Origin: Schistocerca nitens
Lineage: Eukaryota > Arthropoda > Insecta > Orthoptera > Acrididae
Length of the DNA stretch: 64,000 bases
Assembly (NCBI RefSeq): GCF_023898315.1
Contig: NC_064625.1
Coordinates: forward strand, 104,329,269 to 104,393,268
Direction: 5' to 3'
Of this stretch, positions 30,886-41,260 are shown one piece after another. Both the position numbers and the translations under genes were made by a program. Under the pieces are notes generated by a model. The model saw only the letters and a program-made list of their open reading frames with translations, searched no databases and was not told the DNA's origin. The number at the start of each line of letters is the position of its first letter. Position 1 is the first letter of the stretch.

Positions 30886-31075
30886 TCAAATGGCTCTGAG
30901 CACTTTGGGACTCAACATCTTAGGTCATAAGTCCCCTAGAACTGAGAACTACTTAAGCCTAACTAACCTAAGGACATCACACACCCATGCCCGATGCAGG
31001 ATTCGAACCTGCGACCGTAGCAGCCTCGCGGTTCCGGACTGCAGCGCCAGAACCGCACGGCCACCGCGGCCGGCG
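30886..31075 (-). mobile_element. tRNA-derived SINE (family A), perfect 13-bp TSD
   Basis: The minus-strand family A copy has B box GGTTCGAATCCTGC and tail CATTTGA. TTCTGTGTAAGGT occurs at 30873-30885 and 31076-31088 without mismatch, indicating recent insertion. Confidence 0.92.
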
Positions 31076-31191
31076 TTCTGTGTAAGGTGAGGTACATCCG
31101 TGTCTGGGGAGGCATCATGGAAGTCGTTGTCTCTAGTAGTAGGTCGACTTCATCACGAAAACAAGACAACGTGAGTACATGCAGGGTGACG

Positions 31192-31925
31192 GTTATTGAA
31201 ATTTGTGAAATAAAACTGTGATAAATCTGCGCAGTTTGCGTTACGACGTTCTAACTGGACGGTTGGCCGCGGCGCATGATGTGAATTAGTATGGCCTAGT
31301 TTAGCGCCTGAGCCCACTTTCGTTTGGATGGGTTCGCCAGTAAGCAAAATTTGGGGCATTTGGGGGACTGAGAATCCACATTTGGCCATCGAGGAGTCTC
31401 TTCACCCTCAACAAGTGACTGTGTGGTGTGCAGTGTCCAGTCGCGAAATAATCGGTGCGATATTGCTTGATTCCACGGTGAAGTTTTTGAAACATGATTT
31501 TATCCTCATTATACAAAGTGAGCATGATTTCGTCAAGATGTGGTTCATGAAAGACGGAGCTTGACCCTATCGAGCCAGAAGAGTGTTTGATGTCCTCGGG
31601 GAGTACTTTCGGAACCGCATTTTGTGCTCTGGGGTGCCCAGAGGCCACTGAAATGGGCCTCGATTGGCCGCCATATTCTCCGGATCTGAACACTTGCGAC
31701 TCCTTTTTGTGCGGCCAGATTAAAGACAAGGTGTGCAGTAATAACACCAAAACCATTGCTGAGCTGAAAACAGCCATTCAGGTGGTCATCGACAGCATCG
31801 ATGTTCCGACACTTCAGCAGGTCAAGCAGAATTTCGCTATTCGTCTGTGCCACATAATCGTCAATGATGCCAGGCATATCGAACATGTCCGAGTATTTGT
31901 AGTGACGTTTACATGTTGAATAAAG
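31192..31925 (+). pseudogene. mariner-superfamily transposase fragment, catalytic half
   Basis: A plus-strand fragment begins with an end-like CAGGGTGACGGTTATTGAA (near 31185) and jumps to the catalytic domain at IWGIWGTENPHLAIEESLHP. It continues with QQVTVWCAVSSREIIGAIL, the second block WFMKDGA followed by a TGA, and after a frame change LDWPPYSPDLNTCDSFLCGQ and the C-terminal HIEHV. The N-terminal DNA-binding half is deleted and no right terminal repeat was found. It belongs to the same broad group as the transposase at 18291-19376. Confidence 0.75.
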
Positions 31926-31972
31926 TGTGTGCACTCCGTAGTTTGTAGCTAATTTACGTTTCCTTTCATATA

Positions 31973-33349
31973 CACTCCTGGAAATTGAAATAAGAACACC
32001 GTGAATTCATTGTCCCAGGAAGGGGAAACTTTATTGACACATTCCTGGGGTCAGATACATCACATGATCACACTGACAGAACCACAGGCACATAGACACA
32101 GGCAACAGAGCATGCACAATGTCTGCACTAGTACAGTGTATATCCACCTTTCGCAGCAATGCAGGCTGCTATTCTCCCATGGAGACGATCGTAGAGATGC
32201 TGGATGTAGTCCTGTGGAACGGCTTGCCATGCCATTTCCACCTGGCGCCTCAGTTGGACCAGCGTTCGTGCTGGACGTGCAGACCGCGTGAGACGACGCG
32301 TCATCCAGTCCCAAACATGGCCAGGGTAGTTCTTACACCTTCTAGAGCACGTTGGGTGGCACGGGATACATGCGGACGTGCATTGTCCTGTTGGAACAGC
32401 AAGTTCCCTTGCCGGTCTAGGAATGGTAGAACGATGGGTGCGATGGCGGTTTGGATGTACCGTGCACTATTCAGTGTCCCCTCGACGATCACCAGTGGTG
32501 TACGGCCAGTGTAGGAGATCGCTCCCCACACCATGATGTCGGGTGTTGGCCCTGTGTGCCTCGGTCGTATGCAGTCCTGATTGTGGCGCTCACCTGCACG
32601 GCGCCAAACACGCATACGACCATCATTGGCACCAAGGCAGAAGCGACTCTCATCGCTGAAGACGACACGTCTCCATTCGTCCCTCCATTCACGCCTGTCG
32701 CGACACCACTGGAGGCGGGCTGCACGATGTTGGGGCGTGAGCGGAAGACGGCCTAACGGTGTGCGGGACCGTAGCCCAGCTTCATGGAGACGGTTGCGAA
32801 TGGTCCTCGCCGATACCCCAGGAGCAACAGTGTCCCTAATTTGCTGGGAAGTGGCGGTGCGGTCCCCTACGGCACTGCGTAGGATCCTACGGTCTTGGCG
32901 TGCATCCGTGCGTCGCTGCGGTCCGGTCCCAGGTCGACGGGCACGTGCACCTTCCGCCGACCACTGGCGACAACATCGATGTACTGTGGAGACCTCACGC
33001 CCCACGTGTTGAGCAATTCCACCCGGCCTCCCGCATGCCCACTATACGCCCTCGCTCAAAGTCCGTCAACTGCACATACGGTTCACGTCCACGCTGTCGC
33101 GGCATGCTACCAGTGTTAAAGACTGCGATGGAGCTCCGTACGCCACGGCAAACTGGCTGACACTGACGGCGGCGGTGCACAAATGCTGCGCAGCTAGCGC
33201 CATTCGACGGCCAACACCGCGGTTCCTGGTGTGTCCGCTGTGCCGTGCGTGTGATCATTGCTTGTACAGCCCTCTCGCAGTGTCCGGAGCAAGTATGGTG
33301 GGTCTGACACACCGGTGTCAATGTGTTCTTTTTTCCATTTCCAGGAGTG
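31973..33349 (-). mobile_element. Tc1-like transposon, decayed sibling of 41261-42682
   Basis: The ends CACTCCTGGAAATTGAAATA and the complement CACTCCTGGAAATGGAAA match those of the 41261-42682 copy. TA flanks are at 31971-31972 and 33350-33351. The two copies are almost identical along their length, but this one has three small deletions within the transposase gene. Confidence 0.92.
32141..33115 (-). pseudogene. Tc1-like transposase inactivated by small deletions
   Basis: The start MPRQRGREPY near 33105 is intact. An 11-nt deletion near 33018 shifts the frame after EAGW. The frame resumes at 32301-33005 (VSTVHRCCRQWSAEG ... VVFSDESRFCL ... RMRVWRRAGERHNQD ... LLFQQDNARPHVSRATQR). A deletion of about 32 nt near 32319 removes the codons for the WPARSPDLSPIEH region, including the catalytic Glu. 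A 2-nt deletion follows just after. Compared with the intact copy at 41416-42438 these are the main damaging changes. The remainder of the C-terminus (to about 32141) is still recognisable. Confidence 0.9.
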
Positions 33350-33351
33350 TA

Positions 33352-33785
33352 GTTCAATAATTTTTACCGTGTATAAGGGAAGCCTACGGCCATTAGCTCT
33401 TTCTGTAGCGTAGTGGTCAGGTGGAGAGGTATTATCAGTTTTGCCATCCGTCACTGCTGCACAGTTGTGTGTCGTTTAAATTCCTGGACAAGTTGATATG
33501 CTTTCTTTGTCAGTTGTCAGCATTACGCATAACGTTAATGACCTCCCAATGCCCGATGCGAAATCTCCCCAGATACCTGTCTTCGCAGATCTAGCACAAG
33601 CCACCCCTCCTGCTGTTGCCAGGATTCCTGCCCGCAACAGACTCCTTCGGCCATCTCCTAAGAATTGAATCTGAACCTCATCCCTCTCCACGCAAATCCG
33701 TCAACCAGTACATACACAAAACATCTTTACCGCCATGAAAACAGTATCACATAAACCAGCCAACATGACCACTCCTGGTAACGCA
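33352..33785. other. unassigned
   Basis: No gene or named repeat recognised. A weak tRNA-like word (TAGCGTAGTGGTCAGGTGG) near 33404 has no convincing B box. Confidence 0.3.
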
Positions 33786-34085
33786 CCACAGTTGTCATCT
33801 TGGTTTCCCTTTCTTCCAGCATTAGGCCTGGTTGGGACACTCATACCACTTCTTCACTTCTCTCTGTCTTTCCAACATTCTCCTTCTGTAACTGTTTTGT
33901 TCCAGTCCAGATACCTTCTTCTGAAACTGTTATTTATTCAGTCACTCAATCTTGGCCTAGGTCTCCTTCTTGTCCTTAAATTTGGCCTCCATCATTCTTG
34001 TTGGTACTCTTACATCTTCCATTCTGTGTAAATGTCCAGATCATTTTAACCTGTTATTCTATCATTCACCTTTTCTACCATAATA
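33786..34085 (-). pseudogene. LINE C-terminal fragment
   Basis: On the minus strand it encodes RLKWSGHLHRMEDVRVPTRM and MEAKFKDKKE-like sequence. This corresponds to the RRxWxGHxxRM / GxRxRGRP zone that ends RTE-like and related LINE ORF2 proteins (compare GHLLKHEGM in copy B). It is short, with stops and no tail seen. Confidence 0.6.
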
Positions 34086-34087
34086 AT

Positions 34088-34172
34088 GTCGTGTGACTAG
34101 GGCCTCCCGTCGGATAGACCGTTCGCCGGGTGCAAGTCTTTCGATCTGACGCCACTTCGGCGAGTTACTACA
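34088..34172 (+). mobile_element. SINE-like repeat, truncated copy
   Basis: GACTAGGGCCTCCCGTCGGA, TAGACCGTTCGCCGGGTGCA and GACGCCACTTCGGCGA match the first third of the repeat at 16392-16630. The rest is absent. Confidence 0.7.
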
Positions 34173-34308
34173 ACTTCGTTTCTGACATCATTACTCACTC
34201 CCTCTCTGCGTGTGTTACCTAACATGCTTCTTAAAAATTTCGTTTCACCGGCTTGGATTCTACTCTCCTCTGTATTTTGTGACTGTCCAGGACTGCGATG
34301 TATATGTG

Positions 34309-34314
34309 AGCGCG

Positions 34315-34389
<75 letters not shown>

Positions 34390-34402
34390 GCGCGCGCGCA
34401 AA
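34309..34402. repeat. compound dinucleotide microsatellite (GC)n(AC)n(GC)n
   Basis: About 12 bases of alternating GC, then about 65 bases of alternating CA, then about 14 bases of alternating GC. Long alternating purine-pyrimidine tracts can adopt left-handed DNA. Any open frame across it encodes only dipeptide repeats. Confidence 0.95.
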
Positions 34403-34618
34403 TGCTTCCTCAACCACAAAAACAAAATCGCATACTGCAACATCAAAACAAAGTACACGAGTTGTAAATGGATCCACAAAACATGACAACGAAAGTAGGT
34501 TTCGTGTCAGTGAAGTGCTATGTATTAAAATCGAACATCCGCCAGTAGAAGAACGCTGGGAATGAAGTAGAAAGCAAAAAAAGAACGTGAGTAATAAAGG
34601 CAGTTTAATACTTTAATA

Positions 34619-36257
34619 CGAGGGTAAGTCACTTATTATCCGCAAAGTAGTTACAAAATTTTATTGTAATCAAAGAGGAAACTTAGAAGAACATAATTTT
34701 TCGGCTTAGTCTCCTTGCGTTTCAACGCACTTGGTCCATCGTTGTACAATCTTACTTATACCCTCATAATAGAAGGTTCTCGGTTGAGCTGCGAGAAGAT
34801 CGGGACCATATGGGGGATGATCCAGTACTTCAAATTTGAGTTTCTGTAGCGCTTCAGCAGCGTGGGCAGCAGTTTGAGGACGAGCATCGTTGTGCAATCC
34901 TCGGCTTCAGCCTGGCAGTAAGCATCTCACTGCAACGTACACTTTTTATTATTGTGCCTCTTTCCCCATAATCCTCCAGTACTGGACCTTGTGCGTCCCA
35001 AAAAACCGTAAGCATCAGTTTTCCTGCAGACGGTTGGGTCTTGGACTTTTTTTCCCACGTCGAATTAGGATGTTTCCATTCCATACACCGCCGTTTATTC
35101 TCCGGCTCGTAATGATGGATCCATGTTTCGTCACCAGTAATGATTCTGTCTAAGAAGTTGTCCTCTTAATTACCATGACGATCCAAATGTTTTTTGCAGA
35201 TTTCCAAGCGCGTTTGTTTATGCAACTGTGTGAGTTGTTTTGGGACCAATCTTGCAGAAAGTTTATGAAACCCAAGTCTGTTGTGGATGATTTCTGTGGT
35301 GTCACCGCCAGACACCACACTTGCTAGCTGGTAGCCTTTAAATCGGCCGCGGTCCGGTAGTATACGTCGGACCCGCGTGTCGCCACTGTCAGTGATCGCA
35401 GACCGAGCGCCGCCACACGGCAGGTCTAGAGAGACTTACTAGCACTCGCCCCAGTTGTACAACCGACGTTCATAGCCATGGTTCACTGACAAATTACGCT
35501 CTCATTTGCAGAGACGATAGTTAGCATAGCCTTCAGCTACGTCATTTGCTACGACCTAGCAAGGCGCCATTACCGGTTATATTGAGCTTATTATAAAACC
35601 TGTACCGTCAAGAGCGATGTACACCAATTATGGATTAAAGTTAAGTATTACATCATCTACGTACTTTATTTGCAATTCTCAAGATATTGTCCTGTTCCAG
35701 ACCTCACGCCAGTCTGCGTGTAATTAAACGCGTGCATTTCGGCCTCCTCTAGCAACACGGTGTTGGCTCTTCTGCCAACACTTCAATTTCTTAGGCAGAA
35801 CCGTGAATAATTTGCAGACGATATGCCACTTTGTCAGTAATTAATCATCTGTCTAAGAGAATCATTTCACGTGAATTCTCAATGGTTTCTTCATTTGTGG
35901 CGGTAAACGGTCGTTCGGCTCCTTCATCATACGTAACACTTGTAGGAAAATTTCGGAGTTTTTCAATCTATTCGTAGACACTCCGTTGTGGCAAAACCCT
36001 GTCCCAAAAGTCTTCGATGACTGATACGCCTTCGGACCACAAAAAACGGATCACTGAAATTTGTTCTTCTTTGGTGCAAATAGACAGCGCAGCAGCCATG
36101 ATTAACAGCACGGCAGCAATAACGAAACTAACCTAGCAGCTTGAAAATTGCAAAGATATATCAACAAATAAACAAAGCATGCGTCGTCAATGTAAAACGA
36201 CAGTACTAGCAAAATAAACAAAAGTATAACTAAATTGCGGATAATATTATACATGAG
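34619..36257 (-). pseudogene. mariner transposase remnant interrupted by a solo LTR
   Basis: The left end CGAGGGTAAGTCACTTATTA (after TA at 34617-34618) has a diverged partner near 36240 (TTGCGGATAAT). The N-terminus at about 35795-36100 reads MAAALSICTKEEQISVIRFL and on through the HTH region. About 35090-35280 holds the linker to the first catalytic block (ITGDETWIHHY-like). 34854-35084 gives MEWKHPNSTWEKKSKTQPSA and VFWDAQGPVLEDY. 34706-34897 gives HNDARPQTAAHAAEAL and HPPYGPDL, then jumps to LAAQPRTFYYEGI. The jump suggests loss of about 25 residues after the third-Asp block. The LTR at 35295-35780 splits the N-terminal half. Several frame breaks are present. Confidence 0.8.
35295..35780. 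mobile_element. solo LTR (Gypsy-type size)
   Basis: The 486-bp block begins TGTGGTGTCACCGCC and ends TCTGCCAACA, with TG...CA termini. It interrupts an otherwise continuous mariner. Flanks TTTC and CTTC would be a 4-bp duplication with one change. There is no internal retroelement sequence, so recombination between two LTRs probably removed it. The LTR class is inferred from length and termini only. Confidence 0.72.
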
Positions 36258-36414
36258 AACTGTTTGTGATCTTGGTAAACAGATTAGTAAGGAAAACAAC
36301 GTTGTTACTGTGGCCACTGAAGATGCTCTGAACTAAAGCGAAATTCGTTTGGTCTAAATAAGACTTTTATTAGTCACGAAAGACAGTACATGGCCTATAT
36401 TACCTGAATCATCA

Positions 36415-39250
36415 TCAGTTATCTGCTATATTAGCAGGTCCTTTGCCTCTCCATTTTCTGCGATCCAATGCTTCCTTCTTAAGGCTGCTGTACGTTGTAC
36501 CGTCCATCATGTCATCCAGTATCTGGAATCTCTTCCTTCCTCGCTTCCGTTTCCCTTCTACATAACCTTCTAAAACTGTTTTTATCAGTCCGTCATTCTT
36601 TCTTAATATATGCCCAATCCAATTTCTTTTTCTTCTGTTTGTTACATCTAGTAACTGTCTTTTCTCTCCCACTCTTCTCAGTACCTCTTCATTTTTCACT
36701 CTGTCCATCCAACTTACTCTTTCCATCCTCCGCCATGTCCAGATCTCAAAAGCCTCCAGCCTTTCTCTGTCTTTTTTCCTCACAGTCCATGTTTCAACAC
36801 CATATAGAAGAACACTCCATACAAGACATTTTATGAGTCTCTTTCTGAGTTTTCTGTCCAGACCGTTGCAGAAAATTCTCCTTTTCTTATAAAACGCCTC
36901 TTTTGCCAATGCTATCCTCGTTTTAATTTCTGTGGTGCACTTCCAGTCGGTGTCTATCTTGCTTCCAAGATACTTAAAATTTTGCACCTATTCTAGTATT
37001 TCTCCATTCAGCACAATTTTTATTTCCTTATTTCCTCCTATTGCCAATACTTTTGTTTTATTTGTGTTAATTTTCATTCCATATTTTTTTCCGTTAGTTG
37101 CAATGGTGTCCACCAAATACTGTAATTCTTTTTCCCCTGTGGCTAGAATGACCATGTCATCAGCAAACCTCAAACACCCTACTCTTCTTCCTCCAATTCC
37201 TACTCCTTTGTCATCTAATGAGCATTGGTCAATCATATTTTCCAAGTAGAGTTTGAAAAGAGTAGGTGATAGACAGCATCCTTCTCTTACTCCTTTTCCT
37301 AGTCTCATCCAGTTTGTACTTTCTCCTCTCACTTTAACTGAAACTTTTTGATTAAGATATAATGAGTTTATAAGTCTTCTGGTTTTCCAGTCCACTCTCT
37401 TTTCCCTCATTATAGTCGCCAGCTTGTCCCAAACCACATTGTCAAATGCCTTTTCTAGATCGATGAAGCACATATATAGGTCTCTTCCTTTTTCAGTAAA
37501 CCTTTCTCCCAAGATTCGTAGAAGCCCTATTGCATCTCTGGTGCCCGTATTCCGTCTAAAGCCAAACTGCTCCTCGCCAATTCTCCTCCATTACTTTTTC
37601 AAGTCTTTTATTAATTATTCTTAACATCACTTTGGCTGCATGTGAAATGAGGCTGATTGTCCTGTGCTCTCTGCATTTCTTGGTTCCTTGTTTTTTCGGT
37701 AATGGAATCATTACTGTTGTCAGAAAGTCCTCAGGCCATTCACCACGGTCATATATTTTATTACACAACCTCAATATTTCTCTTATTCCATCGTGGTTCA
37801 AGCATTTTAGTATTTCTCCCGGTATTGTATCTGTACCTACCGCTTTGCCATTTTTCATTGGAGCTATGGCAGACTTTACTTCTTCCATTATGATGGCTGG
37901 TCCTTTCTCTTCGTCACACAAACAGTTGTGTGATTCAAGTTCCAGAGTTTCTGGTTTGCTATTTGTGTCATATAGCTCTTTTAGATACTCTTCCCATCTC
38001 TGGAGGACATCGTCACGATCTTTGTACACTACCTCTTCGTCTTTACTCAAAATTTCCATAGTAGCACTTCCTGCTCTGTTTTCTTCCCATGACATAGTCT
38101 TTACTCTCTTGTATAGTAAGTCGTATCTTCCTTTCCAGTCCAGTTCTTCAAGTTCATTACATTACTCTTTTAGCCATTTTTGCTAGCCTGCTCTGTTTCT
38201 CTTCGCAGTTTATTATTTAGCCTTCGGTATATCTTTCTTGCATCCTCAGTGTACTTGTTTTTCAATTTTCTTCTCTCTTCCATCTTGGAAAGCATTTCTT
38301 GTGTGACCCATGATTTTTTTGATCTTTTCCCTTTGCTGCTGTCCTGTTTTAATGATTCCTTCTTTCAGCATATTCCAGTACTCGTTGGCATTATCAGGTG
38401 GTTCTTTGTCTCGTATTGTGTTTAGAAACTCCCGAGACAGCATTTCTGTAGTTTGTTCTTTGTTGGATCTTATCTTCTCTAAATCCCACTTCTTCACCAT
38501 GGTCCCCTTCTTCAGTTTTTTCATTCTTATTTCTATTTATGCCATAAGTAAGTTGTGGTCGCTATTAATATCTGCACCTGGTAATGTGTGCACCTTCTTG
38601 ATTCCATTCCTGTATCTTTCTTCTACCAGTACAAAATCGATTTGGTTTCTGTTTTTGATTTCCAAGTGTAGAGCCTCCTCTTATGGTTCTTGAACCATGT
38701 GTTTGCCGCTATCAGCTGCCTTTCCCTGCAGAAGTCAATTAGCCATTCACCGCTATCATTTCTCTTTCCAAGACCATGACTGCCTACTATGTTTCCCTCT
38801 TTCTCTTCCCCCACAATGGCGTTCCAGTCTCCCATTACTATTTTGCAGCATTTTTTTATTTTCGTCCATTATTCTCTCTATTACATTGTACGTTTCCTCT
38901 ACAATTTGGTCATCATGTTGTGAAGTTGGCATATACACCTGGACAATCAGTAAATCTTTTTGTGCTCCTTTCAGCCTTACACCAATAACCCGGTCATTTG
39001 CACAGTCAACATATTCCACACATTTTGCCAATTCCTTTGTCATAATCATTCCTACTCCATTAATTCCTTTTACTTCTCCTCCTGAGTAGTACAATACATA
39101 TTCATCTGACTGCAACTCTCCATGGCCATTCCATCTTACCTCAGCAACTCCTACGAGGTCCATATGATTCTCTTCCATCTCGCTTTTAAGGTTTCCTAGT
39201 TATCCTGCTTGTAGCAGACTTCTAACATTCCAGGTACCAATTCTCGTTTT
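36415..39250 (-). pseudogene. LINE endonuclease/reverse transcriptase (copy D), broken
   Basis: Endonuclease: 38756-39178 has DLVGVAEVRWNGHGELQSDE (catalytic Glu block) and LLIVQVYMPTSQHDD, and 38623-38835 has MGDWNAIVGEEKEGNIVGSH. Linker: 38246-38524. RT: 37556-38095 has KNGKAVGTDTIPGEILKCLN and MIPLPKKQGTKKCREHRTIS. After a frame change near 37570, 36988-37512 has YMCFIDLEKAFDNVVWDKLA, LGKGVREGCCLSPTLFKLYL and the catalytic box CLRFADDMVILATG. Then, after one in-frame TAG (36988-36990), 36415-36987 has KYLGSKIDTDWKCTTEIKTR, LLYGVETWTV, WIGHILRKND and GKRKRGRKRFQILD. RT catalytic residues are intact. Several frameshifts and one stop make it non-coding. Confidence 0.85.
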
Positions 39251-39318
39251 GATTTTTTGCCTCCTTTCAAGTTGTCCCCCCCCCCCCCCCGGGTATCCAA
39301 ATGGGGGACTATTTTACC

Positions 39319-39520
39319 AGCCGGCCGAAGTGGCCGTGCGGTTCTAGGCGCTACAGTCTGGAGCCGCGTGACCGCTACGGTCGCAGGTTCGAATCCTGCC
39401 TCGGGCATGCATGTGTGTGATGTCCTTAGGTTAGTTAGGTTTAAGTAGTTCTAAGTTCTAGGGGACTGATGACCACAGCAGTTAAGTCGCATAGTGCTCA
39501 GAGCCATTTGAACCATTTGA
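39319..39520 (+). mobile_element. tRNA-derived SINE (family A), perfect 11-bp TSD
   Basis: A full-length copy from GCCGGCCGAAGTGGCC to CCATTTGAACCATTTGA. ACTATTTTACC at 39308-39318 and 39521-39531 is an exact duplication. It sits in the 5' region of LINE copy D and so is younger than it. Confidence 0.93.
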
Positions 39521-39930
39521 ACTATTTTACCTCCGGACACTGATTTAACATGAGAGGAAGCCATTTTTGTGCATAAAATGGAGACTGCATTATGCAGGGA
39601 AGATAATCTGCGGTGGTATTCCGTTGCCATCCGCAGTTCTGGAGGCCGCCACTAACATGGGGTACATACGCCTTTTGCAGCCGCCCGCTCCGGGTCAGAC
39701 GCTGCATGAGAAGTATAGGTTGGAAAATGAAAGACCCCTAGCCCTCGAAACCTAATAGCGTCAGGGTCGGAAAAGAACAAGAGCTGGCCGAGGCTGGCCA
39801 GATAGGAAAGATAAAAGTGAGAAGCCTGGCATAAGTAAGTGGAAGCAACGCCAGGACTCAGCTCGGGGTCCGATGGTCGCCAGCCACGTATCACTACGTG
39901 TGGCTCCCTGAGGATTTTACCTGAACACAT

Positions 39931-40667
39931 ACGCCCAAAACACGTAAAAATCCCACAGCTCTCTTATCCTTGGCAGTCTACGTAAGCTCATCACTTCATT
40001 CTTCTCAGCGTAAATGTTTTCATACATCCATCAAAATCAGCTTTTTATCTTTAGAACGATCTCACCATCTGCATTTTACTTTGCAAAACATCCCATTTTC
40101 AGCGCCGACACAAAAATGTACTGTGATACAAGTTTTTAAAACCGTTTGGATGAAGAGTGGCGAACTTTAACAAACGACAGTCCTCCCTCGGACCATGTGC
40201 AGTGAGACGGAGAAATAACAATAAAGAAAAAAGGACGTACTCATACGCAGACATGTCAGATATTTTTTAAAATTTTGATGTGTGCTAAAACACAACGTGT
40301 GGAGTATGTATTTTCTACATTCTATCATTTTTTGGAATTGCACCCGGATGCACACTTGAAAAATGCACTCTCAATAATCCTCTCATTTCCGATCTCATTT
40401 TCATAAAAAAAAATTTTTTTGACATTAAAATAACCTCCCTCCCCCCAAGAGTGCGCTATGAAGTGAAGTGGTTCGGCCTGACTTATCAGTCGGAGAAAAG
40501 TGGTTGAACAATGGCATGGCTCGCATTACTGGCTACACGACTAACAACGCAGATGCACGCCATATAAAATTCTATTCAAATGTCGCGAATATCTATGCGA
40601 AGTAGTAAAGAACGGAATAAAAGCGTATTTTATTTTCATGAACATATTTTCTATAAGATACATTACA
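39931..40667. other. unassigned
   Basis: No gene recognised. AT-rich tracts lie near 40260-40420, and a short C-rich run follows at 40437-40446. Confidence 0.3.
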
Positions 40668-41260
40668 CACTGTAGAGCCAAAGAAACTGGTGCACCTGCC
40701 TAATATAGTGCAGGGCCACCGCGAGCAGGCAGAAGTGCCGCAACACGACGTGGCATGGACACGACTGAAGTGGTGCTCCAGGGAACTGACAGCATGAATC
40801 CTGCAGGGCTGTCTATAAACCCGTAAGAGTACGAGGGGATGGAGATCTTTTCCCAACACCACGTTGCAAGGCATCCCAGATTTGCTCAATAATGTTCACG
40901 TCTGAGGAGTTTGGCGGCCAACGGAAGTGTTTAAACTTAGAAGAGAGTTCCTGGAGCCACTCGATAGCAGTTCTGGACGTTGGGGGTGTCGCTTTGTCCT
41001 GATGCTGCCCAAGTCCGTCGGAATGCACTATGAAACTGAATGGATGCTGGTGATCAGACAGGACGCTTACGTACATGTCACCTGTCAGAGTCTTATCTAG
41101 GCGTATCAGGGGCCCCATATCATTCCAACAGCACACGCCCCACATCATTACAGAGCCTCCACCAGTCCCGTGGGGTCGATGGATTCACGAGGTTGTTTAC
41201 CTGTACACGTCCATCCGCTCGATACAATTTTAAAGGAGAGTCGTCCGACAAGGCAACATA

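Larger units (their letters stand above)
36405..39930 (-). mobile_element. RTE-like LINE copy D, long, with 5' region
   Basis: A minus-strand LINE retains endonuclease, RT and C-terminus (36415-39178). A probable 5' untranslated region extends to about 39930, with a C/G homopolymer run at 39278-39291 and a SINE inserted at 39319-39520. A GATGATGATTCAGG-type tail lies near 36407. The 5' limit is uncertain. Confidence 0.7.

Noticed and set aside
34212..34565. Open frame of 117 residues on the plus strand
   Set aside because: Most of it is a threonine-histidine repeat from the CA microsatellite. No domain is present outside it.
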